Below the pieces are notes generated by a model that saw only the letters and a program-made list of their open reading frames with translations, searched no databases and was not told the DNA's origin. The position numbers were made by a program, and so were the translations under genes. A stretch of DNA of 34,967 nucleotides from NCBI GenBank assembly GCA_965554225.1, contig CBEVZC010000020.1, forward strand, positions 1 through 34,967, written 5' to 3'. Positions 1-6,638 of this stretch are shown here, one piece after another. Every line of letters starts with the position of its first letter. The first letter of the stretch is position 1. This DNA comes from BMS3ABIN04 sp965554225. Its GTDB lineage: Bacteria > Bacteroidota > Ignavibacteria > Ignavibacteriales > Melioribacteraceae.

Positions 1-124
1 TATCTACTATCGTAAGAATTTTTGAAATATTTATATTAATCTTTTCCTATTAAGTTTAAAAACAGCTTCTATTGTTACTTCTTATTTATATTTCTCCGTT
101 TTTACTTAATGATTTAGATTATTT

Positions 125-270
125 ACCTGCAAACCTATAACCTGCAAACTTCATAACCTGCAAACCTATAACCTGCAAACTTCATAACCTGCAAACTTCA
201 TAACCTGCAAACCTGTCAACTTGCTAACCTGTAGACTTGTTAACCTGCTAACTTCTTAACCTGCAAACCA
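125..270. repeat. Tandem repeat array, about 9 units of 15-16 bp
   Basis: About nine consecutive units start with ACCTGCAA or a close variant, with lengths of 15 or 16 bp. The first five units alternate between ACCTGCAAACCTATA and ACCTGCAAACTTCATA and are almost perfect. Later units (203-258) are diverged. Each 16-mer is itself two related octamers of the form AC(C/T)TNNNA, so the ancestral unit may have been 8 bp. The array ends five bases before the stop codon of the YfcC-family gene. There are no spacers of unique sequence, so it is not CRISPR. Function is unknown; it looks like an intergenic minisatellite. Confidence 0.9.
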
Positions 271-274
271 CTGT

Positions 275-1672
275 TTACCAGCCAATAAAGAATGGAGGAA
301 TAAGTAAAAGTAAACCGAGTACGAACAAAATTAATTGAAGGGGAATAATCCATCGCGCCCATTTTGTCCAGGGAATATCTGCCAATGTTAATATTCCCAT
401 AGTAACAGCCGAAGTTGGAATTATTAAGTTTGTAAAACCGTCACCCATCTGGAAAGCAAGCACGGCAGTTTGTCTTGAGACTCCAATTAAATCACTAAGC
501 GGAGCCATTATCGGGATTGTTAGCGCAGCCTGACCGCTTCCGGATGGTACGAAAAAATTTATAGCCGTCTGAGCAATAAACATAAATTGAGCGGAAATAA
601 CAGAATGTAAATCTTTCATCGGGCTTGACAAAGCATAAAGCATTGTTCCGATTATTTTCCCATCCTCTGCAATAACCAATATTCCTCTCGCCAGACCAAT
701 AACAAGCGCAGTTGCAACCAGGTCCTTTGCTCCGTTAACAAAAGCGTCTGTTGTTTCATCTATACTTAATTTTCCCGCAATTGCAATTACTATTCCCATC
801 CCGAGGAAAAGCGCACAAATTTCCTCGATGTACCAACCGAATTGTAAAACTCCGACAACTAATAAAAGCATTCCAAGCGAAAAAATAATTAAAACAGCTT
901 TGTGTTTTGTATCCAATTGATTGAATTGCTGTACGGAATTGCTCTTCAATTTTTCCCTTTTGGTTTTATCGCTTTTGTATGTAGGACTTAGTGACGGTTC
1001 TTTTTTGATTTTTTCTGCATAACGAACCACAAAAAATATTGCAGTTCCCGTAACAATAAACCAGACTAAAATTCTATATAAGATCCCGGAAAATAACGGT
1101 AATCCGGCAATGCCTTGAGCAATACCAACTGTAAAAGGATTCAGAAATGCTCCTGCAAAACCGGCGCCGGCTCCAATAAAAGGAATTGCTACTCCGGTTA
1201 TTGAATCGTAACCAAGCATAAGCGCCATAGGAACAAAAATGAGTATAAAGGGAATAACTTCTTCTGACATCCCGAATATTGCTCCTCCAAGCGAAAACAG
1301 AATCATTAAAATTGGAATAAGTGAAATTCTAATCAATTTATACTTTTTATGGGCGTTTACTATTGATAAAATTCCTTCCGTCACTGCCTCGGTTTTTTGA
1401 AAGACCGAAAATGTTCCCCCGACAATCAATACAAAACCAATTATAGCCGCCGCGCGTTCAATCCCCTTGATAGGAGCCATTAAAATTTCGGCAATGCCTT
1501 GCGGATTATTATTAACTTTATGATAAGAATTCCCATCTAAAACTTCTTTATTGTTGATTATATGTTTATCGAATTCTCCGGCAGGAATAAACCATGTGGA
1601 AATAGCAACAACAATTATCAAAGAAAATATTATTAAAAATGTATTAGGAGTTTTCAGTTTCTCAACTTTCAT
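275..1672 (-). CDS. YfcC family membrane carrier (C4-dicarboxylate/amino-acid-like transporter)
   Basis: This 465-residue protein is hydrophobic throughout, with roughly 11-12 predicted membrane segments. The first is at residues 11-29 and ends in the family-typical WFIPAGEF. The strongest signature is at about 372-421, with NFFVPSGSGQAA followed by a conserved stretch ending in GDGFTNLIIPTS. This is characteristic of the YfcC/DcuC-like anaerobic C4-dicarboxylate carrier superfamily. Length matches the family. The protein should sit in the inner membrane and move an organic anion or amino acid with a cation; the substrate cannot be read from sequence. It lies 115 bp downstream of the GT-C gene on the same strand and could share its transcript. 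The ATG start follows a purine-rich stretch without a strong Shine-Dalgarno. The tandem repeat array lies just beyond its 3' end. Confidence 0.88.
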   Translation of the reverse strand: MKVEKLKTPNTFLIIFSLIIVVAISTWFIPAGEFDKHIINNKEVLDGNSYHKVNNNPQGIAEILMAPIKGIERAAAIIGFVLIVGGTFSVFQKTEAVTEGILSIVNAHKKYKLIRISLIPILMILFSLGGAIFGMSEEVIPFILIFVPMALMLGYDSITGVAIPFIGAGAGFAGAFLNPFTVGIAQGIAGLPLFSGILYRILVWFIVTGTAIFFVVRYAEKIKKEPSLSPTYKSDKTKREKLKSNSVQQFNQLDTKHKAVLIIFSLGMLLLVVGVLQFGWYIEEICALFLGMGIVIAIAGKLSIDETTDAFVNGAKDLVATALVIGLARGILVIAEDGKIIGTMLYALSSPMKDLHSVISAQFMFIAQTAINFFVPSGSGQAALTIPIMAPLSDLIGVSRQTAVLAFQMGDGFTNLIIPTSAVTMGILTLADIPWTKWARWIIPLQLILFVLGLLLLIPPFFIGW

Positions 1673-1787
1673 TTGATTACCAACTCTTTATTAGAAAAGT
1701 TTTGAAAGAGTAAAAGCAGATTAAGATTAAGGTCAAAAGCCGGAGTAAGTTCAAAAGTAAGATTATGATAAAGCATAAAATACAAGA

Positions 1788-3134
1788 TTAGTTGTTGTTA
1801 ATTTTTTTATTAAGAAATAGAAGCTCAAGAGAAAGAAAAAAATAAAATGGAATATACTCAATTAAAAATACCCATGTGTGTTCTTTCCAAACTTCTCCCA
1901 GTGGTGAAATATTTGAAAAGTTCACAGTAAAAAACAGACTCAATACGGAGTAAAATCCGAAAAAAGGATTAACTGCGGCAAGCCATCCTAAATACCATGG
2001 ATATACAGTTGCGGCAAAAACGAAAAAACTTATCCAAACTGCATAGATACCTTTGAGAAAATCTTTATACTTAATGGAAATTATTACAACTGAAAATATA
2101 AATAACAGCAGACTGATCTCGCGCGCAAGATATCCGTTCCGCAAAATTCCATATAGGAATGAGTAAACCGAACCATTAAAACTCCAACTTTTAAGATAAG
2201 TGAACAACGAGGCATTAATTGGCCGGTTAGATGGAAAAAAGGGGTAGAGTAACACTAAGCATATTGCAGTTAGAATTACTCCGAAATTCAACGTTTTTTT
2301 CCATCCGATTTTCTTTATGAGAAGTGGAAAGACAATTAAGGGATATAACTTTGTCAATACACTTAATGCAAAAGGGAGGATGGATAGTAAATATTTATTT
2401 TTTAAGATGAAGTATGTGAAAATTATAAAGAAGGAAATCCCAACTACATCAATATGAGAATTTATAAAAAATTCCATAATTGGTAATGGAAGCCAAGCAT
2501 AAAGTATTACCAAGTTTTCATTTTGTTTTCTTAAGCGTAGAATTTTTATCAAAAATATAAAAGTTAACAACTCGGCAAAAAGGTAAATTATTTTCAGTCC
2601 TAAATCGGATTCTCCGGAAATTATGTATCCCAAAACAAATACAGCCTGTGCGGCAGAAGGATAAATAGTTGTCATGTGGGGGTACGAGACTAATTTTGGA
2701 AGATCTTTATCATGCAGATAATTAAGTCTTGGATCACCCGGAGCAATTTCAAAGGGGTTGTAACCATTGTAAATAATCTTTCCTTCCCAAATGTAGCGGT
2801 ATACATCGTCGGAGGTTGAAGGGTGAGTTGGAATTAATGTTATTCTGAAAAGTAATCCAAAAATAATAATGAAGAGCAATGCAGGTTTAATGTTGAACAA
2901 ATTTTCTAATTTATTGAAATTATTAGTTATCCGGTCTGATTGTTTTTTGCTAAGAATAAGATAAGCAATAAAAAAGAACACAAAAGCGAGGGAATAAATA
3001 ACCATGTACAGAGCAATATTTTCTCCTTCACCTTGGAATATCACAAAAGACAGATAACAAAGCTCAAGTATTATTCCTAAAAGAATAGTGGAAGAAAGCG
3101 AATTATTTTTAACTAAGGATTTTATTTCCTTCAC
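1788..3134 (-). CDS. GT-C fold membrane glycosyltransferase (mannosyltransferase/GT87-like)
   Basis: This 448-residue polytopic membrane protein has about 10-12 hydrophobic segments. After the third segment comes a loop with tandem Asp at 109-110 (SDDVYRYIWEG) and then GYNPF at 124-128 and an AP/DP element. This pattern is typical of the first extracytoplasmic loop of GT-C glycosyltransferases that use polyprenyl-phosphate sugars, where an acidic residue acts in catalysis. The likely role is transfer of mannose or another hexose to a lipid or envelope glycan on the outer face of the inner membrane. The start codon is GTG; an in-frame stop lies 19-21 bases upstream and there is no earlier ATG, so GTG is the only reasonable start. 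No Shine-Dalgarno is visible. Acceptor and sugar are unknown. Confidence 0.75.
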   Translation of the reverse strand: MKEIKSLVKNNSLSSTILLGIILELCYLSFVIFQGEGENIALYMVIYSLAFVFFFIAYLILSKKQSDRITNNFNKLENLFNIKPALLFIIIFGLLFRITLIPTHPSTSDDVYRYIWEGKIIYNGYNPFEIAPGDPRLNYLHDKDLPKLVSYPHMTTIYPSAAQAVFVLGYIISGESDLGLKIIYLFAELLTFIFLIKILRLRKQNENLVILYAWLPLPIMEFFINSHIDVVGISFFIIFTYFILKNKYLLSILPFALSVLTKLYPLIVFPLLIKKIGWKKTLNFGVILTAICLVLLYPFFPSNRPINASLFTYLKSWSFNGSVYSFLYGILRNGYLAREISLLLFIFSVVIISIKYKDFLKGIYAVWISFFVFAATVYPWYLGWLAAVNPFFGFYSVLSLFFTVNFSNISPLGEVWKEHTWVFLIEYIPFYFFLSLELLFLNKKINNN

Positions 3135-3461
3135 TAGAGGAATTACTTTTTATTATACTAAAATTGAAAATAATAAAGTCCACGCTTAAATTCACTTACC
3201 CGGTAATTATATTTTATTTTGAGCTGAAGGCAATTCTTTATATTTAACTTAGATAATTTAGAAAATGCAGTAGACTAATATTAAAAACAAACAAATCACA
3301 ATTTCAAAATTTTAGACTTCTTAAGAAGATATTGCAAAGTAAACACGGGATTTGTTTTTTACAAAAAGTTTAATGAATTTGAATTTAATTCATAATTCTT
3401 TATGCTTGCGGAATCTTTTTCTTTATTTATTCATCTTATCATTTCATGGTATTTTTAAGCG
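3135..3461. other. Divergent intergenic region, 327 bp
   Basis: This gap separates the minus-strand GT-C gene from the plus-strand redox genes, so it must hold promoters in both directions. It is very AT-rich and has no convincing open reading frame. A perfect 12-bp palindrome, CTTCTTAAGAAG, lies at 3317-3328, about 50 bp upstream of the candidate promoter at 3379-3406. I see no RNA gene or riboswitch. Confidence 0.6.
3379..3406 (+). promoter_or_regulatory. Candidate sigma-70-like promoter for the PDO-DUF6132-DUF1858 genes
   Basis: TTGAAT (3379-3384) and TATGCT (3401-3406) are separated by 16 bp, giving a predicted start near 3413 and a leader of about 50 bases. An overlapping alternative in the Bacteroidetes style is TTTG (3351-3354), 19 bp, TGAATTTG (3374-3381), one base off the TAnnTTTG consensus. 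Neither can be chosen from sequence alone. Confidence 0.35.
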
Positions 3462-4127
3462 GTGATTATGATTTTAGAAAACAAAATAAAAAAAGAAGTA
3501 AAAAAGCATCTATCAGCCTTAAATAAAAAAGTAAAAATCATATATTTTACACAGGAAATTGAGTGCCAATTCTGTAAGGAAACAAGAGAACTTGTAACAG
3601 AAATTTCGGAACTTTCCGAAAATTTGAATTTAGAAGTATATAACTTTGTTACGTATAAAGAAGTTACGGAAAAATATAATGTAGATAAAGTACCGGCTAT
3701 TGTTTTATTGGACGAAGATTACGTTGATTATGGAATAAAGTTTTACGGAATTCCAAGCGGTTATGAATTTTCTTCTTTATTAGAAGATTTACTTATGCTG
3801 GGAACTGGAAACAGTAAATTACCTGTGAATATAGAAAACCAAGTAAAACAGATTGATTCACCTGTACATATTCAAGTTTTTGTAACGCCAACTTGTCCTT
3901 ACTGTCCGCGGGCGGTTTTAACTGCTCATAGGTTTGCATTTGTAAATAAGAATATTAAAGCCGATATGGTGGAAGCAACGGAATTTCCGCATTTATCGAA
4001 CACGTATAATGTAAGAGGTGTGCCGAGATCCATAATAAATGAAAATGATTTCATTGAGGGTGCGATACCGGACAATATGTTTTTGAACAAAATAAATGAA
4101 GCTTTAATGAAATTGGAGAATAACTAA
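3462..4127 (+). CDS. PDO-like glutaredoxin-family protein with two thioredoxin folds
   Basis: The 221-residue protein has no signal peptide and should be cytoplasmic. It contains two thioredoxin folds, each with its own CXXC: CQFC at 35-38 and CPYC at 145-148. Each is followed by the cis-proline element (VP at 77-78 and 187-188). This is the layout of archaeal and thermophile protein disulfide oxidoreductases (PDO). CPYC is the usual C-terminal active site, and the N-terminal site in that family is usually CQYC or similar. It likely catalyses dithiol/disulfide exchange on cytoplasmic proteins. The start could be GTG at 3462 or ATG at 3468, two codons later; no clear Shine-Dalgarno decides it. 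The stop codon overlaps the next start by one base (TAATG), indicating translational coupling. Confidence 0.85.
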   Translation: MIMILENKIKKEVKKHLSALNKKVKIIYFTQEIECQFCKETRELVTEISELSENLNLEVYNFVTYKEVTEKYNVDKVPAIVLLDEDYVDYGIKFYGIPSGYEFSSLLEDLLMLGTGNSKLPVNIENQVKQIDSPVHIQVFVTPTCPYCPRAVLTAHRFAFVNKNIKADMVEATEFPHLSNTYNVRGVPRSIINENDFIEGAIPDNMFLNKINEALMKLENN

Positions 4128-4351
4128 TGTGCATAATTACCAAACCGTTTTTTATTAAAAGAGTGCTGCCGGTACTTGCCGGTGCATTACTGGGATATGC
4201 TTATTATTATTTTATCGGTTGTACTTCCGGAACATGTCCCATTACAAGTAATCCTTATATATCTGTAGCTTACGGCGCTTCAATTGGTGCAATATTAGCT
4301 ATTCCAAGTAAGAAAAAGAAAAAAGAGGAAAAGGATGAGCACACAGATTAA
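4127..4351 (+). CDS. DUF6132 family small membrane protein
   Basis: This 74-residue protein has two predicted membrane helices (about 12-30 and 45-60) and a highly charged Lys/Glu tail. The short loop between the helices carries GCTSGTCPITSNP at 31-43, with two cysteines at 32 and 37. That motif defines DUF6132 (recalled family knowledge, not searched). The function of the family is not established. The paired cysteines, together with a disulfide oxidoreductase just upstream and a CXXC protein just downstream, suggest a role in thiol redox or sulfur handling at the membrane (inference). Its start overlaps the upstream stop by one base and its end overlaps the next gene by 17 bases, so the three genes are expected to be co-translated. 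Confidence 0.82.
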   Translation: MCIITKPFFIKRVLPVLAGALLGYAYYYFIGCTSGTCPITSNPYISVAYGASIGAILAIPSKKKKKEEKDEHTD

Positions 4352-4556
4352 AATCTCAAAAGATATTGAAATTGAAGATTTGGTTAATGCATTCCCTGAT
4401 TCGGTAGTTTATTTAATGGAGAAAGGAATACGTTGTTTAAGATGCGGTGAACCTATTTGGGGAACTTTGGAATCCGCTGCGAAAGAAAAAGGGTTTTCAG
4501 ATGATGAAATCCAAAAGTTTGTTGAGGACTTAAATAAAATGGCTTTAGAACAATAA
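4335..4556 (+). CDS. DUF1858 domain protein (small CXXC redox-disulfide domain)
   Basis: The 73-residue protein is a single DUF1858 domain. It starts with a short strand and the helix DLVNAFPDSVVYLMEKGI, followed by the conserved GIRCLRCGEP with CXXC at 34-37, then a helix with WGTLESAAKEKG. The family is named for a redox-disulfide domain associated with hybrid-cluster proteins and occurs alone or fused to oxidoreductases. No catalytic activity is established for stand-alone copies. It could carry a reactive disulfide or bind metal or persulfide. The start lies inside the end of the DUF6132 gene, so expression is tightly linked to it. The protein is soluble and has no signal peptide. Confidence 0.85.
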   Translation: MSTQIKISKDIEIEDLVNAFPDSVVYLMEKGIRCLRCGEPIWGTLESAAKEKGFSDDEIQKFVEDLNKMALEQ

Positions 4557-4682
4557 TTACTATTTGTAATCCTATTTTAGTACTTTCCTACTAAAAAATT
4601 TTAGTCCTGGTAGAGATAGCGATAGTATTATAAACTTTTTAATCCGTAGTTTTTATTCGGAATAGCTGTAAATAATTTAGTC

Positions 4683-4711
4683 TTGCAATTTACTGAAAGC
4701 AATTGTATTAT
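4683..4711 (+). promoter_or_regulatory. Sigma-70-like promoter for the TlpA-like gene
   Basis: TTGCAA (4683-4688) and TATTAT (4706-4711) are separated by exactly 17 bp. The predicted start is near 4718, giving a very short leader that contains the Shine-Dalgarno TTGGAGA before the ATG at 4735. This suggests that the TlpA-like gene can be transcribed independently of the upstream redox genes. Confidence 0.5.
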
Positions 4712-4734
4712 TATCAAAAAAAATTGGAGAATAT

Positions 4735-5364
4735 ATGAGTAGTCAAAAAAGTAATAACCATAATCCTAAAAATGAAAATAAAAGCGGTTTCTTTGCTAGC
4801 GCTAAACATAGAAGTTACCTATATACTGCCGGATTTTTAGTAATTGTTTTAATTTTATTTATTATGAACAATTCAGATGGGAGTTCCAAAGAAGGACCCT
4901 TACCTCCAAACTATGTTGAAGCTTCCGGGAAAATGTTATCATTGTCTAGTTATAGCGGTAAAGTAGTTATTTTAGATTTTTGGGCGACTTGGTGCCCGCC
5001 ATGCCGCAAAGGTATTCCGGATCTTATAGAGCTTAAGAAAAAATACAAAGATAAAATAGAAATTATCGGTCTTTCGGTAGATGAAATGTCTCGAAACACT
5101 AAAAGTAAAGTTGTCCCATTTATTAAGGAATATGGTATAAATTATCCAATTGTTTATGCTGATATGAAAGTTGTTCAAGGTTATGGTGGAATTAATTCTA
5201 TTCCAACTTCGTTTATAATTGACACGAAGGGAAATATAGTTCAAAAACATGTTGGGTTGGCGCCTAAGCAAACTTTAGAAGAAGAAATTAATAAAGCTTT
5301 GAAAAATGGAAAATTTAAGTATTCTGTAAAAGCTCCTGATTTTTCTCTTCCGCTTGCCGAATAA
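4735..5364 (+). CDS. TlpA/ResA-like membrane-anchored thiol-disulfide oxidoreductase
   Basis: The 209-residue protein has a hydrophilic, Asn/Lys-rich N-terminus and one membrane helix (about 29-45). A thioredoxin-like domain follows with the active site WCPPC at 86-90 inside the TlpA-typical DFWATWCPPC. Downstream are the SVDEM element and the cis-proline SIPTSFIID region. The catalytic domain should face the periplasm, reducing disulfides, for example in c-type cytochrome maturation. After the domain, the last 11 residues read KAPDFSLPLAE, which resembles the first strand of another TlpA/AhpC domain, but the gene stops there. The start is supported by TTGGAGA just upstream. It follows the DUF1858 gene after 178 bp with its own promoter and ends at a strong hairpin. 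Confidence 0.87.
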   Translation: MSSQKSNNHNPKNENKSGFFASAKHRSYLYTAGFLVIVLILFIMNNSDGSSKEGPLPPNYVEASGKMLSLSSYSGKVVILDFWATWCPPCRKGIPDLIELKKKYKDKIEIIGLSVDEMSRNTKSKVVPFIKEYGINYPIVYADMKVVQGYGGINSIPTSFIIDTKGNIVQKHVGLAPKQTLEEEINKALKNGKFKYSVKAPDFSLPLAE

Positions 5365-5396
5365 TTTTCAGCTTAAATTATTTTTTAATTAAAAAG

Positions 5397-5436
5397 GCCG
5401 AATAAGATTTTTAACAATCTATTCGGCATTTTTATT
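5397..5436. terminator. Bidirectional rho-independent terminator
   Basis: A stem of GCCGAATAAGATT pairs with AATCTATTCGGC (one bulged base, loop about 6 nt) at 5397-5427. It is followed by ATTTTTATT on the plus strand and preceded by AAAAA, which becomes a U-tract on the minus strand. It lies between the convergent ends of the TlpA-like gene and the REC/HD gene and probably serves both. Confidence 0.8.
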
Positions 5437-5485
5437 AGAATTAAATAATGGTATGATGTTAATAAAATAAAAGAGATATTACTTA

Positions 5486-6622
5486 TTATTTTAAAATCAT
5501 TATTGGTTCTTTTAAGTTTCCGAGCTTAGCATAATTCAACAATTTAATCTTTAACATCTGAGTAATTTCCGCACCCTTTGTAATTAGAACAAAACCGTTC
5601 TTATCAACTATATTTTCTGCGGCAACAACGCCGGGTTCAAGTTCTTCAATTAAAACAGAAGACAGGTTTAGTCCGTCATAAATTCCGGTTATAGATGCAT
5701 CCAGTGCAATTAACACGTTTGGGTCGTATAACTGGGAATTGCTTTTTAATTCATCTAAAGCGTCTTCAAAAGATTTGCCTGAAGTTACCAAAGTATCAAA
5801 GTCGTTTAATACTTTAAGAATTCTGGAAATAATTGGTATTTCTTCCCCTTTTAATTTTCCGGAATTATTCTCACCGTCAAAATTATCGAATTGGTGATAG
5901 ATTACATTGGCAACGTTTTCTAAACGTGGAATATTTTCTAAAAGGGACTTGCCTACAAACGGATGCGATCTATAAAGCTCTTCCTTTTTGTCATCTAACA
6001 GTTCACCCGCAAATTTTTTCTCTAGTACTTCTGGTGGAATTATCACACAGCCTATTTGAGAAAGTAATGTTGAAACTTCTAATTCCCATTTATCTGAGAT
6101 GCTTAATAAATTTGCAATTTTGGGAAGCAGTCTTTGAAACCTTGAAGTTCTACTAAAAGCAGTTGGATTTACAGATGATAAAATATCAACCATTACTTTA
6201 ATAGTACCTTTTAATGTTTTTTCCAATAGTTCTTTTTCAACTGTGATTAATCTAAATTGCTTTACCCCGTCGTTTAATGAAGCAAGGAGTTTTTCTGTTG
6301 AGCATGGTTTTGTAAGAAATCTAAAAATATGTCCTTGATTAACCGCATCCATAGTAGCTTCCAGATCGGCAAAACCGGTAAGCATCATTCTAACTGTATC
6401 CGGAGCAAGATCCTTAACTTTCGCAAGGAATTGATTCCCATTCATCTCAGGCATTTTATAGTCGGAAACTACAACAGCAAAGGGTCCGTTTTCTTTAATG
6501 ATATTTAGTCCTTCTCTTCCGGAGCTAGCCGTAAAGACGTTAAAAAATGAACGTAAATTTCTTTTATATCCAGAAAGAATATTTTGTTCATCGTCGACTA
6601 GTAAAATTTTTATATCTTTCAT
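5486..6622 (-). CDS. Response regulator: REC plus degenerate HD-GYP-like domain
   Basis: The 378-residue protein starts with a complete receiver domain (about 4-120): acidic pair D10-D11, phosphoacceptor D54 in SDYKMPEMNG, T82 and K105. Residues about 140-310 align with the HD-GYP fold of RpfG-type c-di-GMP phosphodiesterases, but key metal ligands are missing. The HD pair is replaced by SQ at 188-189 (LLSQIG where LLHDIG is usual) and the first His is absent. H220, H243 and D249 remain, and GYP is not recognisable. The C-terminus (about 328-378, LEPGVVAAENI...ITKGAEIT) is the small domain often found at the end of such regulators. It is probably non-hydrolytic and may bind a partner or ligand (inference). 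It is last in the five-gene signalling cluster, 16 bp after the HDOD gene. Confidence 0.82.
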   Translation of the reverse strand: MKDIKILLVDDEQNILSGYKRNLRSFFNVFTASSGREGLNIIKENGPFAVVVSDYKMPEMNGNQFLAKVKDLAPDTVRMMLTGFADLEATMDAVNQGHIFRFLTKPCSTEKLLASLNDGVKQFRLITVEKELLEKTLKGTIKVMVDILSSVNPTAFSRTSRFQRLLPKIANLLSISDKWELEVSTLLSQIGCVIIPPEVLEKKFAGELLDDKKEELYRSHPFVGKSLLENIPRLENVANVIYHQFDNFDGENNSGKLKGEEIPIISRILKVLNDFDTLVTSGKSFEDALDELKSNSQLYDPNVLIALDASITGIYDGLNLSSVLIEELEPGVVAAENIVDKNGFVLITKGAEITQMLKIKLLNYAKLGNLKEPIMILK

Positions 6623-6638
6623 TTTTTACTCAGAATAT

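Noticed and set aside
125..270. Possible CRISPR array
   Set aside because: Units are only 15-16 bp and directly adjacent, with no unique spacers and no cas genes nearby.
1690..1787. Repetitive-looking purine-rich gap between the GT-C and YfcC genes
   Set aside because: Short words such as AAAAGTAAG and AAGATTA recur but with no regular unit; this is compatible with base composition alone.
4590..4605. ACTAAAA/TTTTAGT hairpin after the DUF1858 gene
   Set aside because: The stem is almost all A-T with a 2-nt loop and no following T-run; it is too unstable to call a terminator.
5362..5400. Frameshift cutting off a second redoxin domain of the TlpA-like gene
   Set aside because: All frames after the stop were read and none continues a redoxin domain before the terminator, so a simple frameshift does not explain the short tail.
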